Of a stretch of 64,000 nucleotides of DNA, positions 32,804 through 41,618 are shown in pieces. This DNA is from Fen-1364 sp049515135. Its GTDB lineage: Bacteria > Spirochaetota > Spirochaetia > SZUA-6 > Fen-1364. The position numbers and the translations under genes were made by a program. Position 1 is the first letter of the stretch, and each line of letters begins with the position of its first letter. Below the pieces are notes generated by a model that was not told where the DNA came from, did not search any database, and saw only the letters and a program-made list of their open reading frames with translations. Location: positions 124,001 through 188,000 of the forward strand of contig JBEKUJ010000007.1 of the NCBI GenBank assembly GCA_049515135.1. Reading direction: 5' to 3'.

Positions 32804-34630
32804 ATGGGAAATACGATGTCATTCACCTTTTCGGACACCGTCGCGGGTTATGTGTCCCGTTTCGACGAGAAAACCGATACCCTCGCCCTTGCAACAACGG
32901 ACGGCCGCAATTTCCAGGTCCATCTCAAAAGCAATACCTATGCGCAGGTGATCCGAAACCTCGAGCAACCCTATCAGGACTGCACCCAGCAGATGAGAAG
33001 CATGCTTGTTCCCGGCCGCTACCTCTATGTCTACGGGATCTACTACCCCGAGCACGGGGAGTTCACCCTGGAGGCGCAGTACCTGGTCTTTCCCGGACGC
33101 AAGGAAGGGGAGTTCCTTTTCGAAAAGCAGGACTGGTGGATCAGGCAGATTGCCTCCATCGGCAACTTCTGGCTCAAGGCGCAATTCGGCGGACAGCCGG
33201 TGGACTATCGCAACTACCGCACCACGATCAAGCTTTCCGGAGAAAAGGAAACCGACAACTTCCGCCAGGAGACAGACACCATCTCGCGGCTGGTCTACGG
33301 GTTTGCCACCGCGTATCTCTTGACGGGAGATGACCGCTACCTCGAGGGAGCCGAGAAAGGCACCGAGTACCTCAGGGAGCACATGCGCTTCTATGACTCC
33401 GACGAGCGCATTGTGTACTGGTATCACGGCATCGACGTCCGGGGTGATCGGGAGGACAAGGTCTTTGCCTCCGAGTTCGGTGATGACTTCGACGCCATCC
33501 CCGCCTACGAGCAGATATACGCCCTTGCCGGCCCCATCCAGACGTACCGCGTCACCGGCGACCCCGCGATCCTTCGTGACGCCGAGATGACGGTGGATCT
33601 TTTCGACAGGTTTTTCCTGGACAAGGCCAAGGGGGGCTATTTTTCCCACCTCGATCCTATAGCCCTCGATGCGCGAAGCGACGCCCTGGGCCCGAACAAA
33701 GGAAAGAAGAACTGGAACTCTGTCGGAGACCACGCCCCCGCCTATCTGATCAACCTATACCTTGCAACCGGCGAAAAAAGGTACGCCGATTTCCTCGAGT
33801 ACACATTCGACACGATCGAGCAGCACTTTCCGGACTATGAGCACAGCCCTTTCGTGCAGGAGAAGTTCCACGAAGACTGGTCTCACGACACAAAGCACAT
33901 GTGGCAGCAGAATCGCGCCGTGGTGGGCCACAACCTGAAGATCGCCTGGAACATCATGCGCATGAACAGCCTTAAAACCAAGGACAGGTATGTTGCGCTG
34001 GCGCGGAAGATCGGCGAGGAAATGCCGAAGGTTGGAATGGACAAACAGCGCGGGGGATGGTACGACGTCATGGAGCGGCAGCTCGGGGAAGGACAGGAGC
34101 TGCGCCGGTTTGCCTTCCACGACCGCAAAGCCTGGTGGCAGCAGGAACAGGGGATCCTCGCGTACCTCATCATGCACGGGGTGCTCGGGGACGAGGAGTA
34201 CTTGAAGCGGGCTCGGGAATCATCCTCCTTCTATAACGCTTTCTTTCTCGACCACGACGATGGCGCCACATATTTCAACGTGCTGGCAAGTGGCCTTCCC
34301 TACCTGATGGGCACCGAACGGTTCAAGGGAAGTCACTCCAGCAGCGGCTACCATACCACCGAGCTCTGCTACCTGGCTGCCGTGTACACGAACCTTCTCA
34401 TTACACGCCAGCCCATGGATTTCCACTTCAAACCCACCCCGGGGGGGTTCCCAAGGAACACCCTGCGTGTTTCCCCTGATATCCTGCCGCCCGGCAGCAT
34501 CCGGGTCGGGGAGGTATGGGTGAACGACGAGCCGTACAAGAGCTTTGACGCGGAAAACCTGACCGTGAAGATTCCGGATACGAAGGACGCCCCACGCATC
34601 AAGGTGAGGCTGGTCCCCAGAGCGAAGTAG
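32804..34630 (+). CDS. AGE-type (alpha/alpha)6-barrel enzyme
   Basis: 608 residues. The first about 110 residues form a separate beta-rich domain (FTFSDTVAGYVSRFDEKTDT and LVPGRYLYVYGIYYPEHGEF). The rest looks like an (alpha/alpha)6 barrel of the N-acylglucosamine 2-epimerase/cellobiose-epimerase type, with repeated WxxxR/H helices: GFATAYLLTGDDRYLEGAEK, HAPAYLINLYLATGEKRYAD, KAWWQQEQGILAYLIMHG. Histidines in HDTKHMWQQNRAVVGHNLK could be catalytic. The reaction is probably sugar epimerisation or isomerisation, or an unsaturated-uronate-like hydrolase. ATG 32804 has an upstream GAGGG. Confidence 0.65.
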   Translation: MGNTMSFTFSDTVAGYVSRFDEKTDTLALATTDGRNFQVHLKSNTYAQVIRNLEQPYQDCTQQMRSMLVPGRYLYVYGIYYPEHGEFTLEAQYLVFPGRKEGEFLFEKQDWWIRQIASIGNFWLKAQFGGQPVDYRNYRTTIKLSGEKETDNFRQETDTISRLVYGFATAYLLTGDDRYLEGAEKGTEYLREHMRFYDSDERIVYWYHGIDVRGDREDKVFASEFGDDFDAIPAYEQIYALAGPIQTYRVTGDPAILRDAEMTVDLFDRFFLDKAKGGYFSHLDPIALDARSDALGPNKGKKNWNSVGDHAPAYLINLYLATGEKRYADFLEYTFDTIEQHFPDYEHSPFVQEKFHEDWSHDTKHMWQQNRAVVGHNLKIAWNIMRMNSLKTKDRYVALARKIGEEMPKVGMDKQRGGWYDVMERQLGEGQELRRFAFHDRKAWWQQEQGILAYLIMHGVLGDEEYLKRARESSSFYNAFFLDHDDGATYFNVLASGLPYLMGTERFKGSHSSSGYHTTELCYLAAVYTNLLITRQPMDFHFKPTPGGFPRNTLRVSPDILPPGSIRVGEVWVNDEPYKSFDAENLTVKIPDTKDAPRIKVRLVPRAK

Positions 34631-34641
34631 GAGCGTACGAC

Positions 34642-34977
34642 ATGGAAGTCAACGTCAGGACTGTCAAGAAGGTCATGGTTGTCGAGCTGACAGGCGAGCT
34701 GGACGGAAAGACCGCCCCCGAGGTTCAGGAGAAAATCCTGCCACAAGTTCAGTCAGGCGCCAAAGTCCTCCTCGACATGAGCAAAGTGCCGTACATGTCG
34801 AGCGCAGGCCTGCGGATGCTTCTGTCCCTGTACCGCCAGGTAACAGGCAAGGGCGGTAGCATTGTGCTTTCCGGAGTCGTCGAAGAAATTCGGGACACCA
34901 TGTCCGTCACGGGATTCCTCAAGTTCTTTGTTATACACGACACGGTTGAGGCAGGCGTGGCGGCGCTCGGAGGATAG
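34642..34977 (+). CDS. STAS-domain anti-sigma factor antagonist (first copy)
   Basis: 111 residues, SpoIIAA/RsbV type. The phosphorylatable serine region is MSKVPYMSSAGLRMLLSLY, and the N-terminal ELTGELDGKTAPEVQ is typical. The unphosphorylated form binds an RsbW-like kinase and frees its partner. It lies 11 bases after the AGE-type gene and just before glgX, in one apparent transcript with the module to 39956. Confidence 0.85.
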   Translation: MEVNVRTVKKVMVVELTGELDGKTAPEVQEKILPQVQSGAKVLLDMSKVPYMSSAGLRMLLSLYRQVTGKGGSIVLSGVVEEIRDTMSVTGFLKFFVIHDTVEAGVAALGG

Positions 34978-34982
34978 GAAAA

Positions 34983-37199
34983 GTGGACCGCATCGACGTC
35001 TACCCCACCCACCAGTTCGAAGGCTTCAAGCTTCGCCCGGGTCGCGCGTATCCCTTCGGCGCAAATCTGGTGCCAGGCGGCGTCAATTTCGCGATCTTCT
35101 CGAAACACGCGAACTACTGCGTGCTGGTTCTTTTCGAGAAGGGCAAACCGAAACCACTGGCAGAAATACCGTTTCGCGGCGTGTTCCAGAAACCTGGAAC
35201 AGGGGAACCTGTGTGGGCTGATTTCAGGGTCGGGAACGTCTTTTCGATGGTTGTCTTCGATCTCGACTACGAAAACATCGAGTACGGGTTCCGCATGGAC
35301 GGACCGGGTCCACGTCCTGAAAAAGGAAAGCCCGCGCTGCATCGGTTTGATCCTTCAACAATCCTCACGGACCCGTACGCAAAGGCCGTCGGCGGCAGGG
35401 ACGCCTGGGGCGAGAAACCGAACTGGGCTGATGAATACCCGCATCGCGCCCGGATTGTGCAGGACGATTTTGACTGGGAGTCGGATCGGCCGCTGGAGAT
35501 ACCGACCGAGGACCTGATCATCTACGAGATGCACGTGCGCGGTTTCACGCGTCATCCGTCGTCGAAGACGAAGCACCCGGGCACTTTCGCGGCAATCCGT
35601 GAGAAGATTCCGTACCTCAAGGAGCTCGGCGTCAACTGCATTGAGCTCATGCCCATTTACGAGTTCGACGAGTTCGAGAACAGCCGCCAGAGCAAGGATA
35701 CGGGCGAGCTGCTGATGAACTACTGGGGCTACAGCACGGTGGGCTTCTTTGCGCCCAAAGCCGGATTCGCCGCATCCGGAAAGATGAAAGACGGAACGAT
35801 GGTGGCGGACGAGCTGAAGACCCTCGTCAAAGAGTTGCACGAAAACGGCATCGAGGTCATCCTTGACGTTGTTTTCAACCACACGGCGGAAGGCAATGAA
35901 GAGGGGCTGGCCATCTCCTTCCGGGGGATCGACAATGCGACCTACTACATGCTGACCCCGGAGGGATACTACTTCAATTTCAGCGGCACAGGAAACACGC
36001 TGAACTGCAACAACCCTATTGTGCGTACAATGGTGTTGGAGTGTCTTCGTTACTGGGCCGCAGAGTTTCACATCGATGGTTTCCGCTTCGACCTTGCCGC
36101 CATCCTGGGGCGCGACCCGTGGGGAGCGCCGCTTGCCAATCCGCCGCTCCTGGAGACCCTCGCTTTCGACCCGATTCTGGCAAAGTGCAAGCTCATTGCC
36201 GAAGCCTGGGACGCTGGCGGCTTGTACCAGGTGGGGTCCTTCCCGGCCTACGGCCGCTGGGCGGAATGGAACGGCAAATACCGTGACACTGTCCGCTGCT
36301 TCCTGAGGGGGGATCCGGACCAGGCAGGGGGAATGGCTCAGCGACTGCAGGGCTCCCCCGACCTGTATGCACGGGGAGGACGCGGGCCGACAGCCTCCAT
36401 CAACTTCGTTACCTGTCACGACGGCTTCACCCTGGCTGATCTTGTTTCGTACGACGGGAAGCACAATGAGGCCAACGGAGAAAACAACAACGACGGCGCC
36501 AACGACAACTACAGCTGGAACTGCGGCAGGGAAGGCTCCACCGACGACCCGCAGGTGAACGACCTGCGCAGAAGGCAGATGAAGAACGCCCTTGCGATGC
36601 TGATGGTCAGTCGCGGAGTCCCGATGCTGCTCATGGGCGATGAAATAGGCCGGACGCAAAAAGGGAACAACAACGCGTACTGCCACGACAATGAGTTCAG
36701 CTGGCTCGACTGGACGCTGCAGAAGCCCAACGAAGAGATATTCCGCTTCGCCCGTGCGTGCGTTGCCTTTCGCAAGACTCACCCGGTCCTGAGAGGCAGC
36801 ACATATTTCCGAAACGAGGATTATGCGGGCAGCGGCTTCGCCGACATAACATGGCACGGCACACGCGCGTGGAACGCAGACTGGTCCAGCGACAGCCGGG
36901 TTGTGGCTTTCATGCTGTGCGGCATGCACGCTAAAGATGCGACGGTGAAGGACGATACCATCTACGTTGCCATGAACATGTATTGGGAATCTCTTCCTTT
37001 TGAGCTGCCGGAGCTGCACCAGGAATCATGCTGGCGCGTCTTCGCGAACACTGGCGCGCCTTCCCCGCAGGATATCTGGGAGCCGGGCGCGGAGCCCGTG
37101 CTCTCAGATCAACGGCAGTTCATTGTGGGCGCGCGGTCGGTCGCTATTCTGGTGAGCGGCTCTTCCGCCGCCGGCAGCACGGGGAAACGCGAAGGGTAG
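34983..37199 (+). CDS. glgX: glycogen debranching enzyme GlgX / isoamylase type
   Basis: 738 residues, GH13 isoamylase subfamily. An N-terminal CBM48-like domain (YPFGANLVPGGVNFAIFSKH) precedes the catalytic barrel. DVVFNHTAEGNEEG is conserved region I, the nucleophile Asp is in GFRFDLAAILGRD, the acid/base Glu in LIAEAWDAGG and region IV in VTCHDGFTLADLVSY, followed by the long NENNGDG-type loop (EANGENNNDGAND). It hydrolyses alpha-1,6 branches. The start is GTG 34983, with GGAGGATAGG overlapping the previous stop. It sits between the two STAS genes. Confidence 0.92.
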   Translation: MDRIDVYPTHQFEGFKLRPGRAYPFGANLVPGGVNFAIFSKHANYCVLVLFEKGKPKPLAEIPFRGVFQKPGTGEPVWADFRVGNVFSMVVFDLDYENIEYGFRMDGPGPRPEKGKPALHRFDPSTILTDPYAKAVGGRDAWGEKPNWADEYPHRARIVQDDFDWESDRPLEIPTEDLIIYEMHVRGFTRHPSSKTKHPGTFAAIREKIPYLKELGVNCIELMPIYEFDEFENSRQSKDTGELLMNYWGYSTVGFFAPKAGFAASGKMKDGTMVADELKTLVKELHENGIEVILDVVFNHTAEGNEEGLAISFRGIDNATYYMLTPEGYYFNFSGTGNTLNCNNPIVRTMVLECLRYWAAEFHIDGFRFDLAAILGRDPWGAPLANPPLLETLAFDPILAKCKLIAEAWDAGGLYQVGSFPAYGRWAEWNGKYRDTVRCFLRGDPDQAGGMAQRLQGSPDLYARGGRGPTASINFVTCHDGFTLADLVSYDGKHNEANGENNNDGANDNYSWNCGREGSTDDPQVNDLRRRQMKNALAMLMVSRGVPMLLMGDEIGRTQKGNNNAYCHDNEFSWLDWTLQKPNEEIFRFARACVAFRKTHPVLRGSTYFRNEDYAGSGFADITWHGTRAWNADWSSDSRVVAFMLCGMHAKDATVKDDTIYVAMNMYWESLPFELPELHQESCWRVFANTGAPSPQDIWEPGAEPVLSDQRQFIVGARSVAILVSGSSAAGSTGKREG

Positions 37200-37208
37200 G
37201 GGGGAACA

Positions 37209-37550
37209 ATGGCTTTCAATGTACGCTTTGAGATGCTCGACAAGGGAATTGCCAGGATCACCCTGGCGGGTGAGCTCGACGCCGGCACGGCGCCCCTGTT
37301 CCAGAAGGAAGTAGAGAAGGCGACCGCGGAGAACGCGAAACGTCTCGTCCTCGTGGTCTCCGAACTGGAATATATCGCGAGCGCCGGCTTGAGGGTCCTC
37401 GTCTTTGCGAAACAGAAGATGGGACGACAGGTCGACGTGTACGTCGTGGGCGCGCAGGAACAGGTGATGGACACTATCCGCAAGACCGGACTGCACAACA
37501 GCGTCATTTCAGTGAAGAGCTACGACCCCGCCGTGATCGAAAACATTTGA
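37209..37550 (+). CDS. STAS-domain anti-sigma factor antagonist (second copy)
   Basis: 113 residues. ARITLAGELDAGTAPLFQKE begins the STAS fold and the phospho-site loop is SELEYIASAGLRVLVFAKQ, with Ser conserved. It is distinct from the STAS protein at 34642, so the module could have two competing antagonists for one kinase. GGGG precedes ATG 37209, ten bases after the glgX stop. Confidence 0.88.
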   Translation: MAFNVRFEMLDKGIARITLAGELDAGTAPLFQKEVEKATAENAKRLVLVVSELEYIASAGLRVLVFAKQKMGRQVDVYVVGAQEQVMDTIRKTGLHNSVISVKSYDPAVIENI

Positions 37551-37584
37551 GCCCCGAGTCGCGTGACGGTCGAGAGGGGTGACT

Positions 37585-38019
37585 ATGGAGACCTTGATCC
37601 TTCCAGCCAGCCTCGATTCCCTCGCGGTCATACGGAAGCACGTGCAGACTGCGGCCTCCGATGCCGGATTGGAGAAAAAGGATTCGTACCGGCTCCTGCT
37701 TGCCGTCGACGAGGTGGCAACCAATATCATCACGCATGGCTACCTGGAAACCGGCATTGATGGCAGGCTCGAGGTGAGAGCGGAGGTCGATGGCGAGCAC
37801 CTGACGATCGCCCTGGGCGACTCGGGGCCGGCATTCGATCCGACACAGGTTTCGGAACCGGATGTCAATCAGCCGGTGGAGGATCGTAAGGTCGGAGGCA
37901 TGGGCCTCTACCTGGCGATCCGAAACGTGGACCAGTTCAAGTACCAGCGCGTGGGAGATCAGAACAGGAACATTTTCATCATGAATCGAAAACACATGCA
38001 CTCCGGAGGCAGCGGATGA
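37585..38019 (+). CDS. RsbW-like anti-sigma regulatory ATPase/kinase
   Basis: 144 residues, HATPase-c-2 (GHKL) fold. The N box is AVDEVATNIITHGYLE, the G1 box is LGDSGPAFDPT and the G2 box GGMGLYLAIRN. Such proteins bind a sigma factor or another target and phosphorylate STAS antagonists. No sigma factor gene is linked. ATG 37585 overlaps GGGGTGACT; its stop overlaps the phosphatase start. Confidence 0.88.
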   Translation: METLILPASLDSLAVIRKHVQTAASDAGLEKKDSYRLLLAVDEVATNIITHGYLETGIDGRLEVRAEVDGEHLTIALGDSGPAFDPTQVSEPDVNQPVEDRKVGGMGLYLAIRNVDQFKYQRVGDQNRNIFIMNRKHMHSGGSG

Positions 38020-39956
38020 GGCCATCACGTTCCTCAGTTAGTGCTGCTCGGAAACGAGCCGGCGACAGGAAAGGGAATGCCGGCAAGGAGCACGGACACG
38101 GGCACCTGATAGTGCTCGGGACCAGCCGGGAGTTGACAGGATCTTTTGCCTCTCTCCTCAAGGGGTTGGGCTACTCGGTCGAGGCGACGCAGGAAGAAGC
38201 TGATGCATTTGACCTGCTCCGCGCGGGGAGCTGCGATCTGATCCTGGTGGAGCTTGCGCTTGCGAAATCCGACAGCTACGGGCTTCTGAAGCGCCTCAGC
38301 TTGACGCCACCCGCCCAACGCGTTCCGATTATCGTCTACGGCGCATCAGAGGAGATTACGAATGCCGACAGGTGCATTAAGAATGGCGCTGACGACTACC
38401 TGACGGAGCTTCTCAACCCGGCGGTAGTCGCTGCACGGATGGAGGGACTTCTTTCTCACCGGCGTCTCGTACGCGCGCTCGAGTCGTCTTCCGAGCAGCT
38501 TGCAGGTCTCACAAAGCTTTCCGATGATTTCACGAAAGTGATCATTCCCATTGGGATTGCGCTTTCTGCCGAGAAGGACCCGGACCTTCTCATTGAGAAG
38601 ATCCTGGTAGAGGCGAAGGGGGTCTGCAATGCGGACGCAGGGACACTCTACCTGCGAACGGAAGAAGACTGCCTCAAGTTCGAGATCATGCACACGGATT
38701 CACTCAAGATCAGGATTGGTGGGCCAAGCGGACCGGAGATACTTATTCCGCCTCTGCCCCTGCACGATCCGGCGAGCGGCGCGCCGAATCACCATAATGT
38801 CGCTACACACGTCGCCCTGGAAGGAATATCGATCAACATCCCTGATATATACAATGCGGAGGGCTTCGATTTCACGGGTACCAAGGCTTTCGATCAGCGC
38901 AACCACTACCGCTCGATATCGAGCCTCACCGTCCCGTTGAAGGATCACGACACGAAGGTCATCGGTGTGCTGCAGCTCCTGAACGCGCAGGATCCTGCCA
39001 CGGGAAAGGTGAAGCCGTTCGATGCGTACTTGCAGCAGATTGTAGAGCTTCTCTCCTCACAGGCGGCCATTGCCCTGAGCAATCAGATCCTCATGCACCG
39101 GGAAAAGAAGCTCCTGAAGTTCGAGAACGACGTGCAAATTGGCCGCAAGATCCAGACGGACTTTCTTCCCGACAAGCTGCCGCAGCCCCCCGGTTGCGAG
39201 GTGGTATCCTGCTTCCACCCGGCACGAGAGGTGAGCGGGGACTTCTACGATGCGTTCCTGCTGCCCGGCAGCAGCCACATGGGTTTTGTCATCGCAGACG
39301 TCTGCGACAAGGGCGTTCCCGCGGCACTCTTCATGGCCGTGATTCGCAGCCTGATACGGGCTTTCTCCGAACAGCATTCCTCTTTCGGGCTCCCCATTCT
39401 GGCGGACCACAAAACATCGGCCCCCAACTCTGTCGAGCACAGGCTTGCCACTCTGTTCGAAGATTTGAACGCCCTGAACACGGTCGTGATGGCCAACAAC
39501 TACATTGCCCGCACGCATGGGAACCTGAACATGTTCGCCACTCTCTTCCTCGGCGTGCTCGATCCAGATACGGGCCTGCTGACCTATGTCAACGGCGGGC
39601 ATGAGGCGCCGGTGATCATCGGGGCCAACGGGATAGAGAGCCGTCTGGGACAGACGGGGCCGGCGGTGGGGATGATGCCGGATTCGACGTTCGAGCTCCA
39701 GCAGTACCAGCTGAAAGACAAAGACATCCTTTTTGCATACACCGACGGTGTCCCTGAGAGCCGCAACCGAACCGGTGGTTTTTTCACGGAGAAGAGACTG
39801 TTTGCCTTGCTGGAACAACCTGTCACCTCAGCTGCGCAGCTTGTCCAGCGCGTCGAGACGGGCCTCCGCGACCACCTCGCCCAGGCCGACCAATTTGATG
39901 ATATCACCATGATTGCAATACGATGGTCCAGCCAGCCCCCTGCAGAGGTGTCCTGA
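38016..39956 (+). CDS. RsbU-type PP2C phosphatase with pseudo-receiver and GAF domains
   Basis: 646 residues. A basic leader (1-30) precedes a receiver-like domain (about 35-150): LIVLGTSRELTGSFASLLKG, then CDLILVELALAKS, where the phospho-Asp is replaced by Glu, and ADDYLTELLNP, where the usual Lys is Glu. A GAF domain (185-355) is followed by a coiled linker and the SpoIIE/PP2C domain (385-640), with metal ligands in VSGDFYDAFLL, VIADVCDKGVPAAL and FDDITMIAIRW. It should dephosphorylate the STAS proteins. With Glu in place of Asp, the receiver is probably not phosphorylated and input likely comes through GAF. Confidence 0.9.
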   Translation: MRPSRSSVSAARKRAGDRKGNAGKEHGHGHLIVLGTSRELTGSFASLLKGLGYSVEATQEEADAFDLLRAGSCDLILVELALAKSDSYGLLKRLSLTPPAQRVPIIVYGASEEITNADRCIKNGADDYLTELLNPAVVAARMEGLLSHRRLVRALESSSEQLAGLTKLSDDFTKVIIPIGIALSAEKDPDLLIEKILVEAKGVCNADAGTLYLRTEEDCLKFEIMHTDSLKIRIGGPSGPEILIPPLPLHDPASGAPNHHNVATHVALEGISINIPDIYNAEGFDFTGTKAFDQRNHYRSISSLTVPLKDHDTKVIGVLQLLNAQDPATGKVKPFDAYLQQIVELLSSQAAIALSNQILMHREKKLLKFENDVQIGRKIQTDFLPDKLPQPPGCEVVSCFHPAREVSGDFYDAFLLPGSSHMGFVIADVCDKGVPAALFMAVIRSLIRAFSEQHSSFGLPILADHKTSAPNSVEHRLATLFEDLNALNTVVMANNYIARTHGNLNMFATLFLGVLDPDTGLLTYVNGGHEAPVIIGANGIESRLGQTGPAVGMMPDSTFELQQYQLKDKDILFAYTDGVPESRNRTGGFFTEKRLFALLEQPVTSAAQLVQRVETGLRDHLAQADQFDDITMIAIRWSSQPPAEVS

Positions 39957-40058
39957 ACCGGCGCCCTTCAGGGGAAGCGGTCCTGCCGGCGCCGAGGTTG
40001 CAGAGGTGGCTCAAAGTGGATATTGACTCTAGGGCGTCTAGGGGGGATTTTGACTTGC

Positions 40059-40325
40059 ATGAAATCTCTCTACTTCCTAACTGACCAAAGTGGCAAGCTC
40101 TGTTTGGCTTCCACTATCATACAGCGCGCGATCATTGAGGTCCTCGACATTCCGGAGGAGTACACTGATACAGAGGTATTGGCCATCGTCGATACCGTCT
40201 ACAAAGCAGGTGTGCTGAAGGCTCCGGGTCGCAGCGGTGTCGCGGGAGGGCCGGTGCGTATCACCTGGGCGGCGCTTGTTGAGAAGGGGAAGGCTGCTGG
40301 AGTATTGGCCGAAGAGAATTTGTGA
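40059..40325 (+). CDS. small hypothetical protein
   Basis: 88 residues from ATG 40059 (MKSLYFLTDQSGKLCLASTI); an in-frame start at 40023 would add 12 residues but has poorer support. The sequence is soluble with a central helix (EEYTDTEVLAIVDTVYKAGV). GGGGG lies about 10 bases upstream of the ATG. It is 20 bases from the next gene and probably co-transcribed. No family recognised. Confidence 0.55.
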   Translation: MKSLYFLTDQSGKLCLASTIIQRAIIEVLDIPEEYTDTEVLAIVDTVYKAGVLKAPGRSGVAGGPVRITWAALVEKGKAAGVLAEENL

Positions 40326-40345
40326 GGGTTCAAGGAGGTGATCGG

Positions 40346-40546
40346 ATGGTCAACGAGATTGGCGAGGCGGCTGGAGAAATCTGGGAGACCCTGGTTGACG
40401 AAAACAAGGCGGTGACTATCAATCAGCTTAAAAAAAAGACCAAGCTGCCGGAAGATCTGCTTTGCATGGGAATAGGCTGGTTGGCACGCGAGGACAAACT
40501 TCTGTTCTCCGGTACGTCTGAGATCATGGAAGTTTCGCTCAAGTAG
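40346..40546 (+). CDS. winged-helix protein, DUF2582 type
   Basis: 66 residues, MVNEIGEAAGEIWETLVDEN then QLKKKTKLPEDLLCMGIGWL and AREDKLLF. This matches the small DUF2582 winged-helix proteins common in anaerobes, with one helix-turn-helix and a wing. It is probably a DNA-binding or protein-interaction module; no target known. AAGGAGGTGAT precedes ATG 40346, a near-perfect ribosome site. Confidence 0.8.
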   Translation: MVNEIGEAAGEIWETLVDENKAVTINQLKKKTKLPEDLLCMGIGWLAREDKLLFSGTSEIMEVSLK

Positions 40547-40795
40547 CCGAAACGGTTCGCTCGAAGGCTGTTTTCTCCACGTTACTTCGAGGGCGTTGTC
40601 GCGTACGGTCATCGATTGAAGAGCTCCAGACCGACAATGATGCGTGGATCAAGATAAGCTGAGCTTCGGTGGGAATACTCCAAGAATTGCATCAGCCAAG
40701 AATATAGAAACCGCGGTGTCCAAGATGGTGGTCGAATAGCCCGCATTTGGTCAGATGCGAAGCCGGCTTTCAAGACAACACTTTTTAGAAAACCG

Positions 40796-40824
40796 TTGAC
40801 ATGTAATATATTACATGCTACACT
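40796..40824 (+). promoter_or_regulatory. promoter with palindromic operator between -35 and -10
   Basis: TTGACA (40796) and TACACT (40819) are spaced 17 bases. The spacer is almost filled by the perfect 16-base palindrome ATGTAATATATTACAT (40801-40816), a typical size for a GntR/FadR operator. It lies 23 bases before the gntR start, so autoregulation by steric block is likely. Confidence 0.7.
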
Positions 40825-40846
40825 TCACATACTGGACAGCAGGGAT

Positions 40847-41524
40847 ATGGATGGAAGTGATCTTAAAAAACCGCAGGAATTGAAAGATTGGGCTTATGCC
40901 ACAATCAAAAGGGACGTCCTGACTGGCAAATACATCCCCGGCGAGCAACTCCGCGTGGAGGAGCTGGCTGAAGCAATGAAGATAAGCAGGACCCCTGTTC
41001 GCGAAGCCCTGCTCATGCTTGAGCACGAGAGTCTGATAAACGTTGCCCCCCGCGTAGGATTTTTCGTCAAGGGAATCACGAAGCAGGAAATACAAGAGCT
41101 CTTCGAGCTCCGCGAACTCATCGAGGGCTATGCTGCGGAAAAGGCGGCCACGCACATGGAGCCAAAAGACTTGGAAGGGATGGAAGCGCTTCTCAGAGAA
41201 GGTCAAGCTGCATTCGATCGCGGCGACCTGCCCGGCTTTCTCCAAACCGAGATCAAATTGCATTCCTCGATCCAGGAGCATGCGCAGAACAAACATCTGC
41301 TTCGCATGATCGAGAGTCTGAAAGACCTCACGTACAGGGAGCGGGTCCTTTCCTTGTCATCCACCGAAAACGTGAAAGAGTCGCTGCGTGAACACGAAAG
41401 GATTGTGAATGCCCTTCGCCGGAGAGACGGCCGCTTGGCGATGAGCATGATGCGGGAGCATATCAGCAACGTGAAGAATCGCCTGCTGGCGCTTCTCGAC
41501 AAGATGGAGGAACACCACGACTAA
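40847..41524 (+). CDS. GntR-family transcriptional regulator, FCD type
   Basis: 225 residues. The winged helix-turn-helix is at residues 15-75: YIPGEQLRVEELAEAMKISR then TPVREALLMLEHESLI. An all-helical FCD effector domain follows (ELFELRELIEGYAAEKAA, with His in HSSIQEHAQN and HERIVNALRRRD as probable metal ligands). Such regulators respond to sugar acids and similar metabolites. It is the first gene of the transport and catabolism operon and has a palindromic operator in its promoter. Start at ATG 40847; an in-frame start at 40796 lies inside the promoter. Confidence 0.9.
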   Translation: MDGSDLKKPQELKDWAYATIKRDVLTGKYIPGEQLRVEELAEAMKISRTPVREALLMLEHESLINVAPRVGFFVKGITKQEIQELFELRELIEGYAAEKAATHMEPKDLEGMEALLREGQAAFDRGDLPGFLQTEIKLHSSIQEHAQNKHLLRMIESLKDLTYRERVLSLSSTENVKESLREHERIVNALRRRDGRLAMSMMREHISNVKNRLLALLDKMEEHHD

Positions 41525-41618
41525 TGCAGCGCAGGGAAGAAAGGAGGAGAAACGGGACAGAGATGACAGGAAATTTGATCGGAGAATACGCTGAAACTGA
41601 ACAGGAAAGGAGAAGAGA

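Noticed and set aside
35355..37019. 554-codon open frame on the minus strand
   Set aside because: Antisense to the glycogen debranching gene, whose catalytic motifs are all present on the plus strand.
39960..40020. Terminator after the phosphatase gene
   Set aside because: The GGCGCC repeats there give weak, self-complementary pairing with no T run.
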